DNA of 8,290 nt from Clostridiales bacterium. GTDB taxonomy: Bacteria > Bacillota > Clostridia > Peptostreptococcales > BM714. Within the stretch, counting starts at the first letter, position 1. Each line of letters starts with the position of its first letter. Positions 1 to 5,104 of this stretch are shown here, in pieces. The position numbers were made by a program, and so were the translations under genes. The DNA lies in assembly GCA_002869095.1 (NCBI GenBank), contig PKTO01000120.1:1-8290 (forward strand), written 5' to 3'. The notes beneath the pieces were generated by a model, which had not been told where the DNA came from, searched no databases, and was given only the letters and a program-made list of their open reading frames with translations.

Positions 1-435
1 CTAATAAGGGAAGCCGCCCTCAAATTCGGCAATCAATGCGTAGTCCTTTCGATGGACGTAAAATGGCTGTCAGAAGGCAAATGGACAATTTACATCAACG
101 GCGGAAGGGTGGACACCGGAATGGACGCCTTGGATTGGGCCAAAAGGGGAGTTGAGCTTGGAGCCGGGGAAATATGCCTGAATGCCATAGATTCGGACGG
201 AGTCAAGGAGGGCTACAGCATAGAGCTGACAAGGCTTGTGTCAGAAGCTGTAAACGTTCCGGTCATTGCATCGGGAGGAGCCGGGAAAAGGGAACATTTC
301 CTTGAAGTGTTTGAAAAAGGCAAGGCCGATGCCGCATTGGCTGCTTCCGTATTTCATTACAAGGAAATACAAATAGATGAATTGAAAGAATATCTGGAAA
401 ACAATGGAGTTCCAATGAGGAGGCGGTTGAAATGA
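1..435 (+). CDS. hisF: Imidazole glycerol phosphate synthase cyclase subunit HisF (3' part)
   Basis: The reading frame is open from base 1, so the start lies upstream and only the C-terminal 144 residues are present (the family is about 250 residues). HisF, with the glutaminase HisH, converts PRFAR plus ammonia into imidazole glycerol phosphate and AICAR in histidine synthesis; it is a cytoplasmic (beta/alpha)8 barrel. Seen here: Asp in VLSMDVK (visible residue 19) and Asp in NAIDSDG (visible residue 64), spaced like the two catalytic aspartates (Asp130/Asp176 in the Thermotoga enzyme). The phosphate-binding loops ASGGAG (90-95) and AASVFH (114-119) are also present. The stop TGA overlaps the hisIE start (ATGA), as expected in a his operon. 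An ATG at 52 is internal to the barrel and is not a start. Confidence 0.96.
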   Translation, partial: LIREAALKFGNQCVVLSMDVKWLSEGKWTIYINGGRVDTGMDALDWAKRGVELGAGEICLNAIDSDGVKEGYSIELTRLVSEAVNVPVIASGGAGKREHFLEVFEKGKADAALAASVFHYKEIQIDELKEYLENNGVPMRRRLK

Positions 436-1052
436 ACATCGGGGTGGAATTGAAATTCGATGAAAAGGGGCTCATTCCGGCTGTCGTGCAGGACAATGCC
501 ACGGGGCAGGTTTTGATGGTCGCTTACATGAACGGGCAGTCAATAGAAAAAACACTTGAAACCGGAACAACCTGGTTTTACAGCAGAAGCAGAAAAAGGC
601 TTTGGAACAAAGGGGAAACATCGGGAAATGTTCAAAAAGTAGTTTCCATAGACTATGACTGCGATGCAGACACCCTTTTGGTAAAGGTGGATCCGGCTGG
701 TCCTGCTTGCCATACAGGAAACACATCATGCTTTTACAGGAGGCTTTATCAATCGGAATCCATTGAAAGCAAAGACGACATACTCGTAATGCTCGCAAGA
801 GTCATCAAAGAAAGAAAGACAGGCGGAGACGAGAATTCCTACACAAGATACCTGTTCGACAAGGGAATAGACAAGATACTCAAAAAAGTGGGGGAAGAGT
901 CTGCCGAAGTTATCATAGCGGCCAAGAATGAAGGCACTGATGAGCTTGTATATGAAGCGGCGGATCTTATATATCATCTGATGGTTCTGCTGGAAGAGAA
1001 AAACACGAATATCGACGCGGTTAAAAAAGAGCTTTCGGGAAGATTCAAATGA
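432..1052 (+). CDS. hisIE: Bifunctional phosphoribosyl-AMP cyclohydrolase / phosphoribosyl-ATP pyrophosphatase
   Basis: A 206-residue fusion that performs steps 2 and 3 of histidine synthesis in the cytoplasm: HisE hydrolyses PR-ATP to PR-AMP, and HisI opens the adenine ring of PR-AMP. The N-terminal HisI domain (about 1-110) shows FYSRSRK and KGETSGN, the metal aspartates in DCDAD (76-80), and the zinc cysteines Cys77, Cys93 and Cys100. Their 16 and 7 spacing is what is known for HisI. The C-terminal HisE domain (about 115-206) shows [14 protein letters not shown] (152-165) and EAADLIYH (175-182), the metal-binding helices of the MazG-like fold. The length is normal for HisIE. The start is set by GAGGAGG at 417-423, 8 bases before ATG, and by the 4-base overlap with hisF. 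It overlaps ndk by 4 bases at its own end, so translational coupling runs through all three genes. Confidence 0.97.
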   Translation: MNIGVELKFDEKGLIPAVVQDNATGQVLMVAYMNGQSIEKTLETGTTWFYSRSRKRLWNKGETSGNVQKVVSIDYDCDADTLLVKVDPAGPACHTGNTSCFYRRLYQSESIESKDDILVMLARVIKERKTGGDENSYTRYLFDKGIDKILKKVGEESAEVIIAAKNEGTDELVYEAADLIYHLMVLLEEKNTNIDAVKKELSGRFK

Positions 1053-1450
1053 TTGAAAAAACATTGGTTTTGATAAAACCGGACGCTTTTGCAAAAGGAT
1101 TCGTCGGAAACATAATTTCCATTTACGAAAACAGCGGCCTTTCTTTTGAAAAGGCTAAAATCGTCTTGCCTTCCAAAGCACTGCTTGAAATGCATTACAA
1201 AGCCCACAAAGGCAAGCCTTTTTTTAATTCGTTGCTTGATTTCATGTCGAGCGGAAAAATAATGGCGCTTGTAGTTTCAGGGGATTCTGCCGTGCAAAGG
1301 GTCAGAAACATAAACGGAGCGACAAATCCGGATGATGCCGAGGAAGGAACCATAAGAAAACTCTATGGGACAAGCATTGAAAAAAATGCAGTCCATGGAT
1401 CGGAAGACCCACCTGCGGCAAAAGAGGAAATAGCCTTGTGGTTCGAGTAA
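1049..1450 (+). CDS. ndk: Nucleoside diphosphate kinase
   Basis: A 133-residue NDK, the normal bacterial length. It transfers the gamma-phosphate from ATP to NDPs and dNDPs through a phosphohistidine intermediate. Visible family marks are TLVLIKPDA (5-13, nucleotide-site lysine), HKGKPFF (53-59), the NINGATNP segment (88-94 region), GTIRKLYG (100-107), and the active-site loop NAVHGSED with the catalytic His at 116. The usual NxxHGSDS is slightly changed (SED), but the histidine and the HGS core are kept. The ATG overlaps the hisIE stop (ATGA), so it is probably translated as the next cistron of the his operon. A his-ndk join is less standard than the his genes themselves. No terminator separates it from the ECF gene 79 bases downstream. 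Confidence 0.95.
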   Translation: MIEKTLVLIKPDAFAKGFVGNIISIYENSGLSFEKAKIVLPSKALLEMHYKAHKGKPFFNSLLDFMSSGKIMALVVSGDSAVQRVRNINGATNPDDAEEGTIRKLYGTSIEKNAVHGSEDPPAAKEEIALWFE

Positions 1451-1454
1451 AACA

Positions 1455-1483
1455 TTGCAATCCGACGGATTGTCGGTTAAAAT
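1455..1483 (+). promoter_or_regulatory. Possible internal promoter with a palindrome in the spacer, before the ECF S-component gene
   Basis: TTGCAA (1455-1460), a 17-base spacer, and TAAAAT (1478-1483) read as a moderate sigma-A promoter (4/6 and 5/6). The spacer region holds overlapping inverted repeats: AATCCG-A-CGGATT (1459-1471) and CCGAC-GGATT-GTCGG (1462-1476). AATCCG occurs again at 1486-1491. This could be a repressor site giving the transporter gene separate control from the his-ndk genes. No T-run follows, so it is not a terminator. Computed by eye; moderate confidence only. Confidence 0.4.
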
Positions 1484-1529
1484 GGAATCCGTGACGAATG
1501 ATTTATCGGTTTTTGAAAGGAGATACAAT

Positions 1530-2039
1530 TTGAAAAAAACAAGACAAATGACTTATGCGGCGCTTTTTCTGGCGGTTTCTGTAATTTTGCCGTCCATTTT
1601 CCATATGAGCGGAATAGACGGCAGGATATTCTTGCCGATGCATCTTCCGATTCTGCTGTCTGGATTTTTTCTGTCTCCGCCAATGGCTTTCCTTATAGGA
1701 TTTCTTGCACCTTTTTTGAATTCATTTGCAACCGGCATGCCCGTTCTTTTTCCGATAGCTGTAATAATGTCGGTTGAACTGGGCATATATGGGCTTGCAA
1801 CATCCATCATTTCGGGCGGTAAAAGGCGGATGCCCATAGCTTCCTTGATTGCAGCGATGGTTGCGGGAAGGCTGGCAGCAGGTCTGGTGGTGTATGTTTT
1901 GGCACTTTTTTTCGGAGTGCAAATAAATCCTGTAATTTATTTGCAGGCGGCCGTTCTGACAGGAATACCCGGCATAGCCATTCAGCTGATTATTATTCCT
2001 TTGCTTTTGAAGTACCTTAAAAAGAATATCGACCTATAA
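1530..2039 (+). CDS. ECF-type transporter S component (substrate-binding membrane protein)
   Basis: A 169-residue, very hydrophobic protein starting at TTG 1530. The start is chosen because AAAGGAG (1516-1522) lies 7 bases upstream and because the product then begins MKKTRQMTYAALFLAV, the usual beginning of S components. An ATG at 1455 is in frame but has no ribosome binding site and would add an atypical hydrophilic leader. About six membrane segments are visible (roughly 8-25, 35-53, 57-75, 77-96, 105-130, 138-160). The FLPMHLPILLSGF and TGMPVLFP stretches resemble clostridial ECF S proteins of the COG4684/PF12822 kind. S components capture a vitamin, metal or other small substrate and dock to a shared EcfA-A'-T energising module, which is not in this window. 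The substrate cannot be told from sequence or neighbours. Confidence 0.82.
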   Translation: MKKTRQMTYAALFLAVSVILPSIFHMSGIDGRIFLPMHLPILLSGFFLSPPMAFLIGFLAPFLNSFATGMPVLFPIAVIMSVELGIYGLATSIISGGKRRMPIASLIAAMVAGRLAAGLVVYVLALFFGVQINPVIYLQAAVLTGIPGIAIQLIIIPLLLKYLKKNIDL

Positions 2040-2073
2040 AAAATACTTTAAAATATTAATCAATTATTATATG

Positions 2074-2120
2074 ACCGGTTTTAATATTTATTCAAATATT
2101 AAGGCAAGGTTATTTTTTTT
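2074..2120 (+). terminator. AT-rich rho-independent terminator after the his-ndk-ECF genes
   Basis: A perfect 9-bp stem TTAATATTT (2081-2089) / AAATATTAA (2094-2102) has a 4-base loop. It extends outward through G-C/G-T pairs (2078-2080 with 2103-2105) and ACC/GGT (2074-2076 with 2108-2110). A T8 run at 2113-2120 follows. It sits 35 bases after the ECF stop. Confidence 0.68.
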
Positions 2121-2160
2121 GTATGCTTTGTCAATTATAGGTGGAAAAATGTAAATAGTT

Positions 2161-2193
2161 ATGCATTAATTATATGTTAAATTATTAATGCAT
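2161..2193. repeat. Perfect 10-bp inverted repeat ATGCATTAAT / ATTAATGCAT
   Basis: ATGCATTAAT at 2161-2170 and its exact reverse complement at 2184-2193 are separated by 13 AT-only-plus-one-G bases. No T-run follows, so it is unlikely to terminate transcription. It could be a two-half-site protein-binding element or a chance match in AT-rich DNA. Confidence 0.6.
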
Positions 2194-2260
2194 GATGAAA
2201 AAAATTAATTTTTACGATTGCAATTGCCAAAAAACACATCTGTAATAATGTATACAAAGA

Positions 2261-2300
2261 CATAAATATGCATAAATATGCATATGTTTGCATAATGCAG
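2261..2300. repeat. 10-bp tandem repeat, four units (CATAAATATG type)
   Basis: CATAAATATG occurs twice in perfect tandem (2261-2280). Two decayed units in the same 10-base register follow: CATATGTTTG (2281-2290) and CATAATGCAG (2291-2300). Every unit starts with CAT. The period is close to one helical turn, so the repeated ATGCAT motifs lie on one face of the DNA. This suits either co-operative binding by a regulator or intrinsic bending. Confidence 0.6.
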
Positions 2301-2573
2301 GGCCTATATAGTTATTAATATAACAAGCCAAAACGCTGATTTTAGCCACTGAGTTGCATCCAAATGCTCTTGAATGGACGGCGTCCCGATGTCCGGAGAA
2401 TTTTACATGTTGAAAACCTTGCATTATTATGCTAAGTTTAAATAGTAAATGCTGTAGATTTACATAAATTGAAAATTTGAAATTCAAGCAATTAATTAAA
2501 CTTATGCAATAAGGTTTTGCCGGCGTGAACTTTCAAAAAATTTTGGCAAATAGAAGGAATAAGGCTTTTGTGT

Positions 2574-2603
2574 GTAGAATGAAGTAATGTAGAATAAAGT
2601 AAT
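2574..2603. repeat. 15-bp tandem duplication
   Basis: GTAGAATGAAGTAAT (2574-2588) is followed directly by GTAGAATAAAGTAAT (2589-2603), 14 of 15 bases identical. It is probably a replication-slippage duplication in the transporter leader region; a regulatory role is possible but not shown. Confidence 0.75.
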
Positions 2604-2635
2604 TTGATGGATTAAAATCAATATTTTGTGGTAAT

Positions 2636-2680
2636 TTGTCAAGATATGCAATTTCAAATATCTTGACCGAATTATATATT
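2636..2680 (+). promoter_or_regulatory. Promoter with overlapping 10-bp inverted-repeat operator for the NSS transporter
   Basis: GTCAAGATAT (2638-2647) and ATATCTTGAC (2658-2667) form a perfect inverted repeat with a 10-base gap. The same bases carry TTGTCA (2636-2641), a 17-base spacer and TATCTT (2659-2664), a plausible promoter whose two hexamers sit in the two arms. An alternative promoter is TTTCAA (2652-2657) with TATATT (2675-2680), also with 17 bases between. Either way, a dimeric repressor bound to the repeat would block RNA polymerase. The exact promoter choice is uncertain; the inverted repeat is certain. Confidence 0.55.
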
Positions 2681-2714
2681 TTTTCATCCAATATTTTAAA
2701 GGAGGGATTATTTA

Positions 2715-4124
2715 GTGGAAACTAAGCAAAGAGAAAATTGGGGGTCCAGACTTGGATTTCTGATGGCGGCAGCCGGTTCGGCAGTTGGCCTGGGGAATAT
2801 CTGGAGATTCCCATACATGACCGGTGAAAACGGTGGTGGCGCATTTATCATTATTTATTTATTTTTCGTGCTGGTTGTTGGTCTCAGTGTAATGGTAGCT
2901 GAATTTGCAGTTGGTAGAAGAACTCAGCAGTCTGCAGTTGGCGCCTACAAAAGCGTAAGCAACAAATGGACATTCGCAGGAGTCCTCGGAGTTCTCAGTG
3001 GATTCTTCATCATGGGATTCTATCCTGTAGTTGGTGGATGGGCAGTTGCCTACATCTTCAAGTCCTTCACAGGACTTTTGGCTGCGCCTGATGCAATAGG
3101 GGATGTATTCGGAGGATTCATAACAAGTCCGACACAACCTATTATCTGGTTCCTTATTTTCTTGGCTATGAACACATTGATCGTAGCAAAAGGAATCGCA
3201 GGCGGAATCGAAAAAGCGGGCAAGGTTCTCATGCCTACACTTTTCGTTCTTCTTATACTCATCGCAATGCGAAGCATGACTCTTCCGGGCGCAGGCGCCG
3301 GACTCGAGTTCCTGTTCAAGCCGGATTTCTCGAAAGTTACCGGAGCTACATTCCTGGCGGCACTCGGACAGGCTTTCTTCTCACTCAGCCTAGGTATGGG
3401 TTGCATGATCACCTATGGTAGTTATTTGAACAAAAGCGAAAATCTCCACAGCAATGCATTGATGGTAACACTCATGGACACAGGCGTTGCGCTTCTCGCA
3501 GGCCTTGCTATATTCCCTGCTCTCTTCGCATTCGGAATGGAGCCTGCAGCTGGTCCTGGACTCGTTTTCGTAGTTGTGCCTCAAATATTTGCAGCAATGG
3601 GCGGAGCCGGAACGGTATTCTCGGCTATCTTCTTCGTAGCTCTTACAGTTGCCGCGCTTACTTCTTCCGTATCACTCATGGAAGTTGTAGTTGCATACCT
3701 CATAGACTCAAGAGGAATGGAAAGAAAACCTGCAGTTTACCTGACATCTGCAATAATGGTAGTCACTGGTCTGCTGTCTTCACTTTCACTCGGAGTAATG
3801 AGCGGAGTCACTTTCCTCGGAGTAGGAGCATTCGACTTCTTCGACATTCTTACTGACAAGATATTCCTCGCTATCGGCGGAATGATCCTAGCTATCTTCT
3901 GCGGATGGGTTCTCAAGAAGGAAGACCTCGAGGACGAGCTTACAAACGGCGGAACAATCAAATTTGGTCTTTTCAATGTTTGGTATGCATTGATCAAATA
4001 TGTAATTCCGGTAGCCGTTGCCTTCGTTGCCGTATCAGGCATAATGGCAATAACTCAGCAGAGCCTCATGATATTCGGTATTGGAATCATCGTAGTATTG
4101 GCTCTTTTCTCCAAAAAACTTTAA
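2715..4124 (+). CDS. Sodium:neurotransmitter symporter (NSS/LeuT) family amino-acid transporter
   Basis: A 469-residue polytopic membrane protein of the SLC6/LeuT family. This family couples the uptake of amino acids (in bacteria often tyrosine, tryptophan or other hydrophobic ones) to Na+. The TM1 signature GLGNIWRFPY (25-34) carries the unwound substrate/Na+ site. The TM6 signature FSLSLGMG...TYGSY (222-237) and the TM8 Na+-site segment LTSSVSLME (315-323) are intact. About 11 membrane segments fit the short bacterial branch (Tyt1/MhsT-like), which ends without TM12. The start is GTG 2715, because AAAGGAGG (2698-2705) lies 9 bases upstream. The gene stands alone between its own promoter/operator and a strong terminator. 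Leucine and phenylalanine codons are rich in CTC and TTC compared with the flanking genes, which suggests high expression. The precise substrate is not readable. Confidence 0.93.
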   Translation: METKQRENWGSRLGFLMAAAGSAVGLGNIWRFPYMTGENGGGAFIIIYLFFVLVVGLSVMVAEFAVGRRTQQSAVGAYKSVSNKWTFAGVLGVLSGFFIMGFYPVVGGWAVAYIFKSFTGLLAAPDAIGDVFGGFITSPTQPIIWFLIFLAMNTLIVAKGIAGGIEKAGKVLMPTLFVLLILIAMRSMTLPGAGAGLEFLFKPDFSKVTGATFLAALGQAFFSLSLGMGCMITYGSYLNKSENLHSNALMVTLMDTGVALLAGLAIFPALFAFGMEPAAGPGLVFVVVPQIFAAMGGAGTVFSAIFFVALTVAALTSSVSLMEVVVAYLIDSRGMERKPAVYLTSAIMVVTGLLSSLSLGVMSGVTFLGVGAFDFFDILTDKIFLAIGGMILAIFCGWVLKKEDLEDELTNGGTIKFGLFNVWYALIKYVIPVAVAFVAVSGIMAITQQSLMIFGIGIIVVLALFSKKL

Positions 4125-4138
4125 TAAAAGCGATAGAG

Positions 4139-4171
4139 GGTCCGGCATTCATATGCCGGACCTTTTTGTTT
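4139..4171 (+). terminator. Rho-independent terminator of the NSS transporter gene
   Basis: A perfect 10-bp GC-rich stem GGTCCGGCAT (4139-4148) / ATGCCGGACC (4153-4162) with a TCAT loop is followed directly by TTTTTGTTTT. It starts 14 bases after the stop codon. Confidence 0.95.
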
Positions 4172-4194
4172 TCGGCAAAAGAGCCTTAACCTTC

Positions 4195-4245
4195 GCAAGG
4201 ACATAGGACAGAGGACAGGGGACGGGGACCCTGTCCTTGTTTTGT
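4195..4245. repeat. REP-like GGGAC/GGACAG repeat with hairpin
   Basis: Heptad-like units AGGACAT, AGGACAG, AGGACAG, GGGACGG run in tandem from 4198. The last part folds as GGACAGGG (4213-4220) / CCCTGTCC (4229-4236) with an 8-base loop, followed by TTGTTTTGT. GGGGACGGGGAC...GTCC sequences of this look are, from my recollection, dispersed in many clostridial genomes and are sometimes linked to REP-associated (Y1) transposases. The hairpin plus T-rich tail could also act as a second, back-up terminator. A 9-base direct repeat TGTATTGAC follows at 4243-4260. Confidence 0.6.
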
Positions 4246-4279
4246 ATTGACTGTATTGACAAAAAATACAGGATAGGGC

Positions 4280-4308
4280 TTGACGGGTATGATTGAAATG
4301 CGTATAAT
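4280..4308 (+). promoter_or_regulatory. Strong sigma-A promoter of the HesB selenoprotein-glutaredoxin unit
   Basis: TTGACG (4280-4285), exactly 17 bases, then a perfect TATAAT (4303-4308). Transcription should start near 4315, just at the edge of the operator that follows. Near-consensus strength fits a promoter that must be kept off by a repressor. Confidence 0.9.
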
Positions 4309-4318
4309 ATAAAAATAA

Positions 4319-4337
4319 TATACCCCGAGGGGGTAAT
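4319..4337. promoter_or_regulatory. CsoR/CstR-family-like operator TACCCC-GAG-GGGGTA
   Basis: TACCCC (4321-4326) and GGGGTA (4330-4335) are perfect inverted 6-bp arms around GAG, flanked by AT on both sides. It lies at about +6 to +20 of the predicted transcript, where a bound repressor would block initiation or clearance. C-tract/G-tract pseudo-palindromes flanked by TA are typical of operators of the CsoR/RcnR/CstR family (Cu(I), Ni/Co, and persulfide sensors). Which ligand applies here is not shown, and no regulator gene is in the window. Confidence 0.6.
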
Positions 4338-4369
4338 AGACAGTTTAAACTCAAAAGGAGAATGGTATA

Positions 4370-4672
4370 ATGAATATAAGAGTTACCCCAAAAGCCAGAG
4401 AAAGAATTGCCCGGATTGCCAAAGACAAGAACATGGACAGCCCTGTAATCAGAATAATCATGGAAGGATTCGGATGAGGCGGACCAAGTTATGGAATTGC
4501 TTTGGACAAGCAAAAGGACAATGACCATGTGGAGAATTACGAAGATGTGGCTTACGTGGTCGAAAAGGATTTGCTCGAAATGGGTGGAGAATTCAGAGTT
4601 GATTACCAGAACAATTTTTTCGCAAAGGGTTTTACGGTAATACCCGCTGGAGGAGCAGGAAGCAGCTGTTAA
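4370..4672 (+). CDS. HesB/IscA-like selenoprotein with in-frame UGA as selenocysteine
   Basis: A 100-residue protein if TGA 4475-4477 (codon 36) is read as selenocysteine (U). The frame before the TGA (MNIRVTPKARERIARI...) and after it (GGPSYGIALDKQKDNDHV...) forms one continuous HesB-like domain. In this family the motif is normally GFGCGGPxxGxxLDE; here it is GFG-U-GGPSYGIALDK, so U replaces the conserved cysteine that aligns with Cys35 of IscA. The C-terminus AGGAGSSC keeps one cysteine (100), where IscA has a CGC pair. TGA is an ordinary stop elsewhere in this window (hisF, hisIE, nrdG), so a changed genetic code is excluded. The start ATG 4370 has AAAAGGAG (4353-4360) 9 bases upstream. 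The true stop is TAA. IscA/HesB proteins carry Fe-S or Fe; the role of the Sec form is unknown, plausibly redox or metal/sulfur handling. Cotranscribed with the glutaredoxin. The alternative is a gene broken by a TGC/TGT-to-TGA change. Confidence 0.88.
4475..4511 (+). promoter_or_regulatory. UGA selenocysteine codon with candidate bacterial SECIS hairpin
   Basis: Directly after the TGA (4475-4477) the mRNA can pair C4484-C4485-A4486-A4487 with T4502-T4503-G4504-G4505, then G4488-C4500 and T4489-G4499 around one bulged T (4501). The 9-base apical loop TATGGAATT has GG at 16-17 bases past the UGA. Lower pairs G4482-C4507, C4480-G4510 and G4479-C4511 are possible with small internal loops. Distance and the loop guanines fit the known SelB-binding bacterial SECIS layout. 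The stem is not strong and was folded by eye. Confidence 0.5.
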
Positions 4673-4716
4673 AACGTATCGGTTGAAATGAAAAAAACGA
4701 GGGAGGCAACGAAATT

Positions 4717-4947
4717 ATGAACAAGGAAGTAGTAGTATATTCAAGTACGACGTGCCATTACTGCAAAGTGGCAAAAGAGTATCTTAACGAAAAAGGAATC
4801 GAATTCATAGAAAAGAATGTTTCCACAGACATGGACGCCAGAAAGGAGCTCATGAAAATGGGTTTCATGGGAGTTCCGGTAATCCAAATCGGGGAAGAAA
4901 CAGTTGAAGGATTCAACAAGGCCGAGCTCGATAGGATTTTGGGTTAG
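4717..4947 (+). CDS. Glutaredoxin-like (NrdH/YruB-type) redoxin
   Basis: A 76-residue thioredoxin-fold protein of the short glutaredoxin class. The redox-active CHYC (Cys13-Cys16) follows the first beta strand (VVVYSSTT), the cis-proline motif GVPVI is at 52-56 (Pro54), and VEGFNKAELDRIL (63-75) forms the last helix. The length is that of NrdH/YruB-like redoxins, which reduce disulfides in partner proteins using thioredoxin reductase or other electron donors. AGGGAGG (4700-4706) lies 10 bases before the ATG. It follows the HesB selenoprotein by 44 bases with no terminator between, so both come from the operator-controlled promoter at 4280. Possible partners are the selenoprotein itself or, less directly, the class III ribonucleotide reductase encoded just downstream. 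The CHYC pair is not that of classical Grx (CPYC), so glutathione dependence should not be assumed. Confidence 0.9.
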   Translation: MNKEVVVYSSTTCHYCKVAKEYLNEKGIEFIEKNVSTDMDARKELMKMGFMGVPVIQIGEETVEGFNKAELDRILG

Positions 4948-4978
4948 GCAGGGCAATTGAAATTAAATTGAAAACAGG

Positions 4979-5018
4979 TCTCAAACGGTGGGCGCAAGCT
5001 TGCCGCTTGAGATTTTTT
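4979..5018 (+). terminator. Rho-independent terminator after the glutaredoxin gene
   Basis: TCTCAA (4979-4984) pairs with TTGAGA (5007-5012). After one A-C mismatch, CGGTGGGC (4986-4993) pairs with GCTTGCCG (4998-5005), including three G-T wobbles. The loop is GCAA, a stable GNRA tetraloop, and T6 (5013-5018) follows. It separates the selenoprotein-glutaredoxin unit from nrdDG. Confidence 0.92.
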
Positions 5019-5032
5019 CATGTGTTTTTTTG

Positions 5033-5061
5033 TTGTAAAAAACAAGAATCTCGTGTAGAAT
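5033..5061 (+). promoter_or_regulatory. Candidate promoter of nrdDG
   Basis: TTGTAA (5033-5038), 17 bases, TAGAAT (5056-5061). This is the best hexamer pair between the terminator and nrdD, and gives a leader of about 155 bases. A weaker alternative is TTTCAA (5145-5150) with TGTAAT (5168-5173), also 17 bases apart, which would place the NrdR-like box upstream of the promoter instead of in the leader. Confidence 0.5.
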
Positions 5062-5104
5062 AGTATATGCAACCAACAAAATGTCGTCGCATTAACACAC
5101 GAAG

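Larger units (their letters stand above)
2121..2637. other. AT-rich intergenic stretch without a supported gene
   Basis: About 520 bases of very AT-rich sequence with frequent stops in all frames. The longest minus-strand open frame (2212-2487) has no ribosome binding site and no recognisable family. I saw no riboswitch or T-box signature. What it holds is a set of short repeats, listed separately, and a small GC-richer island at 2371-2400 (GGAC...GTCC...GTCC) that could form a short hairpin. It may be a decayed region, a long leader, or regulator-binding DNA for the transporter downstream. Confidence 0.6.

Noticed and set aside
2161..2300. CRISPR array
   Set aside because: The repeats are 10 bases long with no spacers and no cas gene nearby.
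2301..2420. Possible riboswitch or T-box leader upstream of the transporter
   Set aside because: I could not match any known conserved core (no T-box AGGGTGGNACCGCG, no glycine, lysine, purine, SAM or cobalamin motifs); only a short GGAC/GTCC hairpin is visible.
2212..2487. Minus-strand open frame of 91 codons in the AT-rich spacer
   Set aside because: No ribosome binding site, low-complexity AT-driven composition and no recognisable motif; not enough to call a gene or a transposase remnant.
2514..2550. Inverted repeat TTTGCC / GGCAAA
   Set aside because: Only 6 bp with a long loop; not distinguishable from chance in this AT-rich spacer.
3905..4189. Plus-strand open frame of 94 codons overlapping the end of the transporter gene
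   Set aside because: A frame-shifted shadow inside the NSS gene that runs through its terminator hairpin.
4475..4477. TGA as a nonsense mutation making a pseudogene
   Set aside because: Not fully excluded, but the frame and the HesB-like pattern are intact on both sides, the codon sits at the conserved Cys position, and the promoter, RBS and downstream cistron are in good order.
4121..4528. Minus-strand open frame of 135 codons
   Set aside because: It runs through a terminator, the REP-like repeat, a strong + strand promoter and the selenoprotein gene, so it is incidental.
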